Assembly (NCBI RefSeq): GCF_954871325.1
Contig: NC_088779.1
Location: forward strand, 15,006,846-15,070,845
Direction: 5' to 3'
Origin: Gordionus sp. m RMFG-2023
Lineage: Eukaryota > Nematomorpha > Gordioida > Chordodea > Parachordodidae
DNA: 64,000 nt
Below, piece by piece: positions 1 to 13,900 of this stretch (position 1 is its first letter; the number at the start of each line of letters is the position of its first letter). Made by a program: the position numbers and the translations under genes. The notes under the pieces are model-generated. The model did no database searches. It saw only the letters and a list, made by a program, of their open reading frames with translations, and was not told the DNA's origin.

Positions 1-1474
1 TCATCTGACATTTGGAAACAGGTTCCTTTTTAGGGTCAACAGAATTTTATTAATGATAATTTTAATGTAAATAACATAATTTTGGATGTTGCTCCAATAA
101 ATAGAGCACATTCGGGTAAAAATATATTTAAAGCCTTTGTTAAATTAATTTTAATTTGGAGAATAAAAATTTTACTTATAACTTTGGATAATGTAACTAT
201 AAAACCTTTATTTATATATTTTCTTTAAAATATTCATTATTAAAAATAGGGCAATTCGATGCTTTTCCCATTTAATTAATTTAATTTCACAAGAAATTTT
301 AAATTTTTTAGATCCTTCTATTTTAAAACTGAAAAACATTATTAGATTGATTCGTAATTCTCCCAAAAAAGTAATTATTAAAAAATATACTCTCCCCTAA
401 ATTTTTTAAAACCAAAATTTGATTGTGAAATTAGGTGGAATAAATTAAAAATTTTAGTTAGGGAATAATATAATACTTTGTTAACATATAGGATAAATGG
501 GAGGATCTTATAATAATTAAAGCTATCCTATTGCCTTAATATGAAACTAAAATATAGTTTGTGTGGAGAATTATCCTACTTATAATTTGGTTATACCTTA
601 TTATATTCTAATTCTTGAACACTTAAAAATGGAAAATCTGATTTCCATAAATCCTTTAACAATGGTTTTTAAGCAGCATATAATAAATTATTGGGCTATT
701 ATAATTTAACTGTTGATGATGCAATAACCACAATAGATCCCAGGCTTAAAGTAGATATGCTTATTATGATATTGATATATCCAAGTTAACGGACAAATTT
801 AAAGAGAGTTATAACAGCTATACAGGTATTTAATTTACCCCCCCCCCAATTTAAATAAATATGATTTTATTTTATAAGCGGATAATTATAACTGTCAAAC
901 AAATAAGATTGAAATTCAATATAACGGTCTAGACATCGTTTTTAGACAAAATTATATTCAACTGTATAAATTTTTATCTGAGTGAGCAAGAGCAAAGAGT
1001 GATACTGACCCGTTAATGTCATGGTAGACAAATGCATATCGGATCCCCATACTCTCGAAAATGGCAAGAGATTACCTATTTATATAAGGAACATCAACTG
1101 CTTGTGAAAGGCTTTTCTCAGTTGGAACTAATTTGTTGTCAAAAATTCGCATGTTATATAAAGAAGAAAATATAAGAAAAACTCTTTGCCTTAAAAATTG
1201 ACTTATAATTATAAATTAAATTAATAATATACATTTTAATTTTGTTTATAACTCGATTACATATTATCATCAGATTATTATAATAATTTTTTCTGCTTGA
1301 AATTGAATTTGTAATAAAAAAATTTGTCAATACAATTATTAGAATAATTCGGATTAATATAATAATTCAAATCGAAAACAAATAGTAGAAATTATTATTC
1401 ATCCAATACTAATAGCAAAGAATCGAATACGAATAATGCACCATTCGATTAGAATTCGTTTTTGAATAGGCCTA
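1..1474 (+). mobile_element. hAT DNA transposon relic, 5' part cut by window edge
   Basis: Decayed hAT transposase reading left to right in several frames. Pieces in order are an RNase H-like segment near 45-210 ('KILLITLDN'), a 'RCFSHLINL' block near 255-300, an 'RWNKL' block near 430 and, near 1000-1200, the C-terminal dimerisation domain ('STACERLFSVGTNLLSKI'). The order matches hAT transposases of the BED-finger type, but the frame is broken many times and the N-terminus lies outside the window. Subterminal sequence rich in ATTCG-type motifs (about 1380-1470) ends at AATAGGCCTA near 1474, which is my guess for the right tip. No target duplication can be tested because the left end is missing. 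Confidence 0.8.
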
Positions 1475-1828
1475 ATCTCAACTTTACTGCAAATAATATA
1501 TAATCGTAAATTTAAATTAATCCTATAATTAAGATCATGTGATTCATCAATATTTTATTTAAATTATATAAAATCAAATTTAAACTATATCTTTATTTGA
1601 ATCTCTTCCTTATAAAAATATTATAAAAAATAAACAAAAATGTGTACTTTTTTAATTATAAAAACGAGTGTGCCAGGGAAATATAGTTTATTAAATCATT
1701 AATATATTTTTAAAAATCGGATCTGGTTTTAAATGATATCGGATAAATGACTAATGTCAGTGCAGCCTGACAGCACTATTATTTTAGTTTATGATGCTTG
1801 TTTTAATTATATTTAAGATAATTTAGTC
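1475..1828. other. Upstream region of the zinc-finger gene
   Basis: AT-rich sequence between the hAT relic and the first recognised exon. It should hold the promoter and 5' UTR if the gene starts at 1829, but no TATA, initiator or upstream exon can be called with confidence. An in-frame stop at 1814-1816 precedes the ATG. Confidence 0.35.
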
Positions 1829-1997
1829 ATGGCCGCACAACTACCATGCATCGATTTTCCGATTTATCCCGACAGAAAGGGTTCCTCTCTTGATAAGAAG
1901 TCCTCTGCTACTAAATGTTTACTCACATTGGAACCTAAAAAAGAGATGGAATTGAATATTGAAGCTAAATTGATCTTGATTGAAAAGCCTTTAATTG
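1829..1997 (+). CDS. Zinc-finger gene exon 1
   Basis: ATG at 1829 in a good context (GTCATGG) with an upstream in-frame stop. It encodes 56 residues starting MAAQLPCIDFP and ending IEKPLI plus one base of a Gly codon. The donor G|GTTATA at 1998 gives phase 1. The open frame continues to 2068 only as intron read-through. An untranslated or coding exon further upstream is possible, because ATTTAG just before the ATG could also serve as an acceptor. Confidence 0.72.
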
Positions 1998-4900
1998 GTT
2001 ATATTTTAATTATTTTTCCGAATAGTGGAAATCAATTTGTCATAATTTATTTTCAAATTATTTATTAATTATATTTATTGCTGGTATAAAGGGTTGCAGT
2101 TCGTTGTGGAATATTTTTACGAAGGGGATAAAACTAGTGAACCAAAGTATTTTTGTGAACTATGCGATAAAAAGTGTGATCTGAGGACACTCGAATTCCA
2201 TGTAATCGGTTACAGCCATCGCTGGTCCTACATCGTAATTAAATTACCTTTTTTCACGTTATATATTGGTCAATATTGTGTACTAGAGGCCTGCATCAGA
2301 CCTATTTATCGTCCCCCAACTCAATTTTTTTTTTCACCTAGTTCGGCTCGATGTTTCTTGAAGGAATTCGAACCTGATCCGAGAAAATTTGAAATTTTTT
2401 TGTCCGCCGAGTCCAGCCCGTAAATGTTATAAAGATGTCAGAGCTAGTCCAGCCTAAAAATATTAAATTCTAGTCCGCTCGCATTTGATATCCATGTGGA
2501 AATATGTTATAAATACTTTACATTTCCCTTCCTTCCCAGACTTAGAACCAAGTGACTGTAAATATGAATTAAATATATTTTTTAATTAGCTTTCATTTAA
2601 TACTCTTATCGTTATTTCAAAGTAGGTTTTTATACCGCCCCCCCCCTCACCTGCATTCAGAAAATATTTTTATTAGTTTTCATTTGATGTACTTGTATAT
2701 TTTTTGCAAATAAAAATTTAAATCTCTCCAAAAGACCCAATGGCCTGGATTGAGTGATGGGTAATTATTATAGCACTTAAAAACATTTTATTGGCTTCTG
2801 ATAACTTCGTTTAAATATTTTCTAGAAAAATGTTCCCTCCCCCCAATCAACCTCTCCATGACATAAACCAGAAGACATATAGTATTCATTAATTTTAAAA
2901 CAAAAAATCATGTTTATGACTTGAAAATAAAAAAAAAGTAAAAGTTTTTCAGCCATATATTAAATTTTCTGAGAAATTCAATTCTGAGAAAATTAAATAA
3001 ACCTAAAAAATTCATGCTAAAAATATTAAAAATTTCTGAGCCATGTTATTATATTTTCTGAGAAAATTAAAATTTTCAAGCCAAATCATCTTTTAAGAAT
3101 TCAGTAAAAATTGCTTTATATAGTTTTAATTCTGAGTAATTAAAGGATAAAAGGTAATATTGAAGGACTAACCTACATATTGTAATTAGGCATTACATAT
3201 TGGCTCAAACTTCAGAAGTGCTTGCCAAAGTTCAGCAAACTTCCTGCTTAAGGCCGCTTCTTAATATTAGATTCAGTTTCCTATCAAGGATAAAAAAATT
3301 ATTCCATAAAGATCAAAAGATTCAAAAATATGGGGAAAACCTTTATTTCACCTGGATGTCATTTATTTTTAAATCGCCAAGACAAAGACAGTCTAGTGAG
3401 TAATGTTATTTTTATTTAGCTTATAACTATGTTTTTGGTTAGTGAATGTCAAAACTGATTGATGAATTTATAAATATTAAGTACTCATCAGACAATAAAT
3501 ATTATAGCAAATCGAATATCAATTTCACCCTGAGTTCTTTGTGCAAGATTTATATAAAATAAGACTTTGAAGAAAAACATATGAGTATAGCACAAAAAAT
3601 TTTTATAAACCAATTCTAAGTTCATTAATCATTATATAAATTTATTATGGTTAAAAGAAATTAAATATTTTCATAAAATATTTCTGATACCTATTTTGAA
3701 AAACGTATTATCAAATTTACATGATCATAGAAATAAATATCTTCAGAATTAGTCATTATTCGCAATTAGTGTTGCGTAATCGGCTAATTTTAGCCGACTA
3801 AAAACGGCTTAGCCGAGATCTTAGGTGGAAAAATCGGCTAAGTTTAATTAGGTATAGCCTAAAAATCGGCTAAGCCTAATTAGGCTAAGCCTAAAAATCG
3901 GCTAAACCTAATTAGGCTAAGCCTAAAAATCGGCTAAACCTAATTAGGCTAAGCCTAAAAATCGGCTCAACCTAATTAGGCTAAGCCTAAAAATCGGCTA
4001 AGCCTAAAAATTGGCTAAGCCTAAAAATGGGCTAAGCCTAAAAATTGGCTAAGCCTAAAAATGGGCTAAAATAAATTAGTCAAAATTCTGCATCGATGCT
4101 TAACATTAATTATTATTTATTTATTTTAGTAAAATAATTTATTTTATTTATATTTAATGTAAATATTTTATTATTATCAACAAATAAACATGATATGATT
4201 TAATATTTTTTATTTATATTATTATATTTTGAAATGAAAATAAATTTATTTATTTGATGTTTCTTTAATAAAAAAAATAATATGCTGCTATATTGTAAAA
4301 ATGTAATATTCTTTATAATATAATTTATTAGTGATTTTCACAATCTTCTTTGTAAATACATCTTTTATTGAGGAATTATATTGTAAATTTTATTAGATAA
4401 ATAAACAATCTTTTAGGTGAAATCTTTTATCATTTTTTTAAAATTATCTATTTATTATTAAATGAGGTGGATTTTATGAAACTTTTTTGATTTTATTTTA
4501 TATGATCTTTTTAAGGATAGTATTTTAATGTGACAATTGTCATAATCGTTCTTTTATAAGTTTTTTGAATTTTTTTGACGAAAATTTGTTAAAATAAGTA
4601 TTAATAACATGTAAATATAAATTTAGTAAAGATGTACCATAGAAAAGTGACAATTGTCATAATCGTTATTTTTAAAGTTTTTTGAATTGTTTTGACGAAA
4701 ATATGTTAAAATAAGTATTAATAACATGTGTTAATATAAATTTAGTGAAGATGTACCAATGAAAAGTGACAATTGTCATAATGGTTAATTTTAAAGTTTT
4801 TTGAATTTTTTTGACGAAAATTTGTTAAAATAAGTATTAATAACATGTGTAAATATAAATTTAGTGAAGATGTACCAATGAAAAGTGACAATTGTCATAA

Positions 4901-7900
4901 TGGTTAATTTTAAAGTTTTTTGAATTTTTTTGACGAAAATTTGTTAAAATAAGTATTAATAACATGTGTAAATATAAATTTAGTGAAGATGTACCAAGGA
5001 AAACTGACAATTGTCATAATCGCTATTTTTAAAGTTTTTTGAATTTTTTTGACGAAAATATGTTAAAATAAGTATTAATAATATGTGTAAATATAAATTT
5101 AGTGAAGATGTACCAATGAAAAGTGACATTTGTCATAATAGTTAATTTTAAAGTTTTTTGAATTTTTTTGAAGAAAATATGTTAAAATAAGTATTAATAA
5201 CATGTGTAAATATAAATTTAGTGAAGATGTACCAATGAAAAGTGACATTTGTCATAATTGTTATTTTTAAAGTTTTTTGAATTTTTTTGAAGAAAATATG
5301 TTAAAATAAATATTAAAAACATGTTTAAATAAAAATTTAGTGAAGATGTACCATAGAAAAGTGACAATTGTCATAATCGTTATTTTTAGTTTTTTGAATT
5401 TTTTTGACGAAAATATGTTAAAATAAGTATTAATAACATGTGTAAATATAAATTTAGTGAAGATGTACCAATGAAAAGTGACAATTGTCATAATCGTTAT
5501 TTTTAAAGTTTTTTGAATTTTACTAACAAAGATATTTTAAAATAAGTATTGATAACATGTTTAAATAAAAATTTAGTTAGATGTACTCTAGATAAGCGAC
5601 AATTGTCATAATCGTTATTTTTAAAGTTTTTTGATTTTTTTTGACGAAAATAGTTAACTTGCATCGATATTGATTTTAAAATAGAAAAAAAAGTTTACCC
5701 AAATTTTAAACAAGATTGTCTGGTGAAAATTGGTAATAAAATAATAATTTCTAACTTAGGATTAGATATTATGATATAAATTTTGCATATTAATTTCTGA
5801 CCCGATGAACAAATATAATAAAATGCCAATTTGCTCCTGTTTTTGGGGAAAATCTATTATTACCATATGTTTTTCTATGGCATATACTCAGGCAATTTTA
5901 ATTTTACAATCTATATTTTTACCCATTTACATCAAAGAAATTTTAAAAATAACGACTATGACAATTGTCACTTTTTTATAGTACATCTTCACTAAATTTT
6001 TATTTAAACATGTTATTATTACTCATTTTAATATATTTTCGTCAACAAAAATCAAAAAACTTAAAAAATAATGATTATGACAATTGTCACTTATCTAGAG
6101 TACATCTTCACTAAATTTTTATTTAAACATGTTATATATACTTATTTTAAAATATTTTCGTCAAAAAAATTCAAAAAACTTTAAGAATAACGATTATGAC
6201 AATTGTCACTTTTCATTGGTACATCTTCACTAAATTTATATTTACACATGTTATTAATACTTATTTTAACATATTTTCGTCAAAAAAATTTTAAAAATAA
6301 CGATTATGACAATTGTCACTTTTCATTGTCTTCACTAAATTTATATTTACATATGTTATTAATACTTATTTTAACATATTTTCGTCAAAAAAAAACTTTA
6401 AAAATAACCATTATGACAATGTCAATTTTCTATGGTACATCTTCACTAAATTTTATTTAAACATGTTATCAATACTTATTTTAACATATTTTCTTCAAAA
6501 AAATTCAAAAAACTTATAAAATAACGATTACGACAATTGTCACTTTTCTATGGTACATCTTCACTAAATTTTTATTTAAACATGTTTTTAATACTTATTT
6601 TAACATATTTTCTTCAAAAAAATTCCAAAAACTCATAAAATAACGATTATGATAATTGTCACTTTTCTATGGTACATCTTCACTAAATTTTTATTTAAAC
6701 ATGTTATTAATACTTATTTTAACATATTGTCGTCAAAAAAATTCAAAAAACTTTAAAAATAACGATTATGACAATTGTCACATTAAAATATTATCCTTAA
6801 AAAGATCATATAAATTCTTCAAAAAAGTTTCATAAAATCCACCTCATTTAATAAAAAATAGATAATTTTAAAAAAATGATAAAAAAATTATAAAAGATTT
6901 CACCTAAAAGATTGTTTATTTATCTAATAAAATTTACAATATAATTCCTCAATAAATGATGTATTTATAAAGAAGATTGTGAAAATCACTAATAAATTAT
7001 ATTAAAAAGAATATTACAATTTTACAATATAGCAGCATATTATTTTTTTTATTAAAATAACATCAAATAAATAAATTTATTTTCATTTCAAAATATAATA
7101 ATATAAATAAAAAATATTAAATCATATCATGTTTATTTGTTGATAATAATAAAATATTTACATTAAATATAAATAAAATAAATTATTTTACTAAAATAAA
7201 TAAATAATAATTAATACTAAGCATCGATGCAGAATTTTGACTAATTTAATTTTAGCAGATTTATATAGGCTTAGCCGATTTTTAGGCTTAACCTAATTAG
7301 GCTTAGCCGATTTTTAGTTTTAGCCGATTTTTAGGCTTACCTAATTAGGCTTAGCCGATTTTTAGGCTTAGCTTAATTAAGCTTAGCCGATTTTTAGGCT
7401 TAACCTAATTAGGTTTAGCCGATTTTTAGGCTTAGCCTTATTAGGTTTAGGCGTAGTTTTTAGCCGATTACGCAACACTATTCGCAATTATTGAATATTG
7501 ACCTCGCGATTTGTATTATACTCGCTTTAAAGGTTTTGCGATAAAAGTTTTGTTATAAAATCTAATCCCAATAAAGATTATGCTGAATTGACATATGTTT
7601 TATAAAAATATATGTCCGAGTCCATCTTATACCAAGATTAGAATTCATTCATATACAAGTTGGGTAATATAAATTCTCGTTTGTAATTAATATAATTTAA
7701 ATATATTTTTTAAAATTGGCCGGTTGTAAATATTTTTTGGGGCCATTTTTTTAAGTTAATGCCTAGATTTTTAAATTCATACCATTTTACGGTTTGCTTT
7801 GTCAAGATCCAGCCTACTTGCTCTGACATTTATAAAATATTTTTACTTTTGAAAAACTAATTTACTTAACATATAAAGAAAACAAAGTAATTATGAATTT

Positions 7901-10900
7901 AAATCATGATTTTTAAAATTTAGTGATTTAAATTTTCTTTATAAATACAAATTTAATATAATATAATTAATATTTTTTGATACCGTTAAATATAGAAGCT
8001 CAAACATCCATATTACGCAAATGAGATTAGAGAATATGGGTCAAGAAAACAAGATCGAACTGATGCTATTGAGGAATATTCTAATAGAATCGAGGCGGAA
8101 GAAGGATTTTCCAGAAAGGTATTGGTATTTTATACTTATTATAATAACTAGTAGATAGCCCGTCAAAAATGGCGGGAAATGGTAATTTTCTCATTACTTC
8201 ACTGAAGGTTGTTACTTGTTATCTGAAAATAATATACAATTTTTATCTTTTTAACCCCCTTTCCTCTTCAGGTCAGGTCCAACCCATTAAAACTTTTGTG
8301 TCAAAATATATTTAAAGCTTTTACTTGATGCCCATATCAATATTATTTGTTAAAATATTACTGATCACCTATGCCTAATATTTAATATTAAAAAAATTTC
8401 CAAGCAAGGTCCAAGGCAATAATAATTTGAAAAGATTCCCCAAGCCTAACCAAGGGCTATAATAATTTTGTTTGTTGCTGGAATAAATTATTAGAAAAAT
8501 TGAATTTAAAAATACAATTAGAATCAGATTTTCATGGGCCTTGATTTTTTGATCAGGCCAAGCCTGCCAAAAATATGCTTTAGGCCAACTGGTCCATAGT
8601 TAATAATAAAAAATTCCCAAGCGTCCAAGCTCTTGTTTACATTTTTTGTGCTCTCATAATAAAAGTTTCTGTTCGGGAATATAAGTGTGATAAAAATGGT
8701 ATCTCTATCTAGATCCATTTTATGACGATGCTATGTTTAGATACATTTTTAGACCATGTATTATCTAGATTTATTTAAAGTTATCTTTTAACAACTCTAA
8801 AAACAACAGCTAAGTTGTAATTTGAATACATAAGTATTAAGGCTATATAAAAATAATACCAAATTATATAATTATTGAATATTTTTAAGATTAAAAAGTC
8901 AATGACGGTGAGCAACACAAAAATCTTGACAATAGAAGATGCTATGCATTCAGGTTATAATGATTGCCTTAAATAAAATCTTTCATTATTTTGGAAATAA
9001 TGTGTGCCTCAATTTTAAGTTAGGAAGTATTCATTTATTTTAGGCAGAGATGCACTAATATTACCTTTTTTACCAATTAGATATGAACAAATATTTTTTT
9101 TTTAAATAAGACTTTTTGAGAATGCTCATATTTTGATCAAACTTTATCTAAATTTTTTAGCAGTGTTTTTGTAAAATTTTCGAAAGAGGGTAGCTATTAC
9201 CCAAAAAATAAATAATAGACGCAGAAATGGGCAAAAAATGGAGGCGAATTTTTTTCCAAGAATTTTTTAATAGTAAAATAGATATTTAAAAAGTTATATA
9301 AAAATTGAAATATATTGCAAATACATATGGACAATTCAACATGAGTTTCAACCCGACCCTTTCAGATTTTCTAAAATTTTTACAAGAGTGTATATATTAT
9401 AATTAAGAAAAAAATAAAATTTTACCTCCAACTCTAAACAGCGGCTGAGATATAAGTCTCCAAATGTTGAAAAATGAGGTATTGTGGGCAAAATGCACTC
9501 CTTTTAATTTGATATCTTTGGATGTGATTGAGCTAGAAGCATCATTTAAATTTCTCTATAGTATGGTAGAACTTTATTGTCATATATTTTAAAGATTATA
9601 TAAAAAATTAATTGTCAAAAACCGGAAATGATTATAAAATCAAATCGATATTTTTTTACGTTTATCTATGGGATTAATTAACAAATAAATGAAATTTCAA
9701 GTTGGGCCATGTACAGGTTTAGGATACATGTCATTATTAACCAAATGTTAAAATTCTTAATAAATATAATTCTAAAATATTTAAGCTAAATTCTTCTATA
9801 TATTTTATATATGTAAATAAAAGATGGGGATGGGGAGGGCGGGTTTATTGTTTATTTATCAAATATATTTAGCTCATTCTTAAAATTCGCAATTTTTTTC
9901 TTTTTTTAAAATTGTAGATTACATTCTAATCAATTTTGATAACTTATATTGCGAAGGCCTAAGAAATATACTTCCTTGGATGATGAACTAGAATAAATAT
10001 TTGACAATTAACTATAAAATCTGCAGTATCTGACCTAAAAGGTTGCATTCAACCAATCTTTCAACTATATTTTATGAGGAATATATTGATACTGCTTTTG
10101 AACATCTAAATGATTCATTATTATTAATGTGCTAGACATCAATTAAGAAGAAACACTTAAGTAACAAAAGATATAAAAAATTATAAATCCAAGAAAAAAT
10201 TAAGAATGGTGTTTTAAAAATTTCTCCAGAATTTAATATTAACGATTAATGTGAAATCATTAAGCAATTGAAAAATAAATTTGAAACAACACATTCTCGA
10301 AATAAAAAAAATAGATATTGACGGTTTTACCAAATTCTTGGATCCTAAAAACAAGAATATTCTACGACTGAATTCATAGCAAGGACAGAAAAAAATTGGA
10401 CAAGGAAAAGGGTGTTTTATCGAATCCAAATATCATAAAGGCGTTTTTCGAGACAATATCATAGATATTATCCGAAAATTTTATAATTCCGATTAAAAGA
10501 GTCATATTATTTCTAATAAAAATTATTTTATATGAATAAAGGTTAAAAGAGATGACCAATTGAAAATACTCATTTTTTTGCAATCTTATAGAATTATAAT
10601 CTAATTTTAAAGTGAGCTTGCAAATTTAGGTTCAATTTTTTAATATTTATTTTAAACTAAAATTATTGGTTTTCTTAAATCAAAATGTATAATGTTTTTT
10701 TTTCTGTGTGTAGTAACACAACATACAATATAATCATAATCTATGCCATTACTTGATTTTGAAACGAAGGCTGAATGATATTTCTTCGTAACAGCACATG
10801 GCAAGCATTAAAATGTTAAGAAAGAGCTAAGCGCCCATATGAGAATAAAATATTAAACACTTTAGTATTTAATTTTTATAAAGCAAATATCACTTTATTT

Positions 10901-13900
10901 ACGTTAACATACGAACATCTTGTTAAGGTCAAATCTATTCCTGGAATACAAAATTCATGCTTTTATGTCTTTTATGGAAAATTAAATAATATTCAATAAA
11001 AATAAATTTTTTTAAAATAATTTTAAATATTGTCCAATGAAATTATAATCAAAAATTGATTTGTATTTTTTCTATATTTTATGAGAAAAATTGAATTTAT
11101 TAAATAAATTGACCAAAGCCCCCATCCCATACTCTTCCAGATCTTAAAAAACTATTCTTTTAATTATTAAACATAAAATATTTGATAATGACTTTACAAT
11201 TATTGATTAATATCAAATATTTATTAAGAATTTTTGCAATTGACCTATAATTAAAATGTTCGGTTCAACTTGAAATTTTTCATATTTATTAAATTAATCT
11301 TATAGTATATAGAGAGAAAAAAATGCCAATTTGATTTAAGGATCATTTCCGGTTTTTGACATTTGAATTTTTTTAAAAAATATTTAACATAATGTTACTA
11401 CAAAGGAGTACATATATAGAAATTTTAAGAAAGCTAGTAATTATATTCATAGATATTAAAATTAAAGAGAGTGCATTTTTCCTAATATGCCCATTTTCCG
11501 ACATTTAGAGGCCCATATCTCAGCTGCTGTTTGGAGTTGGAGACTTAATTTTTTTTTATATATACAAATTCTTGTAAAATTTTTAGAAAAATTTAAGGGG
11601 TGTTTTTGTTGTTGATATTCATGGACACCATATGTATTGAATAAAATATGAGGTAATTTTTTTAGAATGCATTTCATAGTTAAAAAATGATTATATTATT
11701 ATAATATAATGCATAAAGAAATAGATCAAAAAAAGGTGAAAAAAAACTACAATAATCTCCATAGCGAATCATTTTCATTAATAATATTAACCACACGTTT
11801 CCTTGATTGGTTTTCGTTGCAGACATCTAAATTGTCAGTTACTTTTTAATATATGAAGAATAATCACTGACTGAGGGGAGACCCCGTAACGTTTATCATC
11901 ATTAAACTAGAAATATGTTCATATAAAACTTGCACTTGAATCCGTAATAATGACATTCATATGATGATAGCCGCGCTACTCAGCAATACTACACGGGATT
12001 TTTTTTAATATACTCTTTCAAATAACTAGGGCATTTATTACTTTAATTAATATTATCAATATATTCCCTCATCCCATTTTTCGCGAGATCCACACGAGTT
12101 TCAGTCGGAATATTACTAATCAAAATTTATTTAGTTATTTCATACTTTCTCCTTTAGACATATTAAATAAATATTCAATTATAAAGATTTAGAACCTATT
12201 AAGCATACCCTTGAACCATTTAAAACACAAATCTTTCGCTTTATTGATTTTTCAGCTTTAGGTGAATTGATTGTTCTTGCCTGAAGGCTAGACAGATTGG
12301 ATAATTCAATTAGAACATCATACATCAAGGAAAATCTGATAAGAATTCACCACTTTTTATTGGGTGAACAGCCGTTAAATTTTGCACTATTGCTAGAATT
12401 TGTTAAAATTTTGAAATGCGCTTAGTTATTCCAAATGGCCTTAACGTTACGATGACCTCCAGACACCCATCGTACATCAAGTACCCTTTCAATCTTCAGC
12501 AACTGAAGGCCCAATTCAGACGCTATTCAATCTAACGCCTTTTCATTTTTGTTAGACTGACTATATAAACTATATATTGATTGTGTCAAAAGCTTTACAG
12601 TGATTCACTTCTCTAAAACCTTTTTTGGATCGGACACCACAAATTCTAAACGGTGATTTAAACAAATGCCAGGGTATGATCGTTAAATATTCTAAGAACC
12701 AATTAAATTAGGGAAAGCTTAGTTTTTGAATTAAAAATATACAATGCAATTACATTAATATATACTACCATTTTGTTTATAAAATATTTTATGTTTATTT
12801 CATAATAAAAAAATATTAATATATACTAAAATGCCATTATAAAAAAATTCAAATTTTTTGGAAATATGCTCCTCATTTTTTTAAACATTTCTTGTCTGGG
12901 GTATGCTTAATTTTTTGACAATAGCCCTTTTTTAGGGCAAAGTTGCATCGAAATTTGAATAATTTGATATAAACATATCCACCAGGTATAGGTGCATCTC
13001 TCATATTACGTAAGGTAAACACAAATTAAAAAATAATAGAACTAAAATTAAATGATTAATTCTTATTCAAAATATTGAAATTAGTATAAATTATTATAAT
13101 AGATTTGGCTTCTAGCAAAACAGTTGACAAAATTGTGAAAAGTCAAAGTAAATATTATTTTTGATACTATATCCCCATATATTTGAAAGTAATCTAAAAT
13201 TTGGTCCCCGAAAGATAGGTCACGGAAGATTAGGCCCCTAGAAAATTGGCCTGAATATTGGTCCCCAAATTTTGTAATTCTTAAATACAAAAATTAAAAT
13301 GTGGTGTCTATAAATACTAATATATAATTGAGGGATATTCATATGTTCTTCATAAAAAAGTATTAATATTATTAGAATGTAGATACTTAAAATAGAGAAA
13401 ATTTAAATGCAAAGCAATCTTCCACAAAAAAATAAAAAAACCTACATTAAATGACATGCATGTCTATTTCTTTGATGAAAATAGGCACGCCATCTTAAAA
13501 TTTTGGTAAACATAAAGATATAACCATAGGCACTGAGAAGTCTCTCCAATTACTTGCTGAATAAAATTTTTGACAAATATGCTATATATATGCTATGCTA
13601 TCAGGGGACAAAAGAACTCTGATAGCTAAATATAACATCTATTAATTCCTGATCATTTGCAAAATTTATGAATAATTAAAAATTATATTTATGCTATTAT
13701 TTATATTTAAGGTGTTTGGAAAAATTTCGGACCAGAAAATTCTACACGTTTTATACTCTCAGATAATAATGGTCTTTTTTTTTACTAAAGACAGAATAAT
13801 ATTTTTTGGAAAAATGTAGCTTTTAAAATTTCTATCCTTAACTATCTTAATATATGGATGGTAATTTATTGTTTTTTGGGAATAAAATAAAAAAGCCCAA

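Larger units (their letters stand above)
3767..7480. mobile_element. Foldback element A (3.7 kb, hAT-type ends)
   Basis: Terminal inverted repeats begin TAGTGTTGCGTAATCGGCTA on the left and the complement closes the right end. TTCGCAAT at 3759-3766 is repeated exactly at 7481-7488, an 8-bp target duplication. The tip TAGTG and 8-bp duplication fit hAT (a P-type element also makes 8 bp). Structure from each end inward: tandem GGCTAAGCCTAAAAATC-type repeats (3780-4075 and 7255-7470), an AT-rich arm, then opposed arrays of a repeat of about 119 bp (4525-5660 and 5935-6785) around a unique centre (5661-5934). No transposase is present, so it would be mobilised in trans. The open frames within it are satellite translations, not genes. 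Confidence 0.88.

Noticed and set aside
3200-3395. Possible extra exon with a consensus donor GTGAGT
   Set aside because: The phase does not fit between exon 2 (phase 0 out) and exon 3 (phase 0 in), and the protein looks compositional. It may belong to a repeat.
5267-6519. Open frames of 68-85 codons rich in Phe, Ile and Thr
   Set aside because: They are translations of the satellite arrays of element A on either strand.
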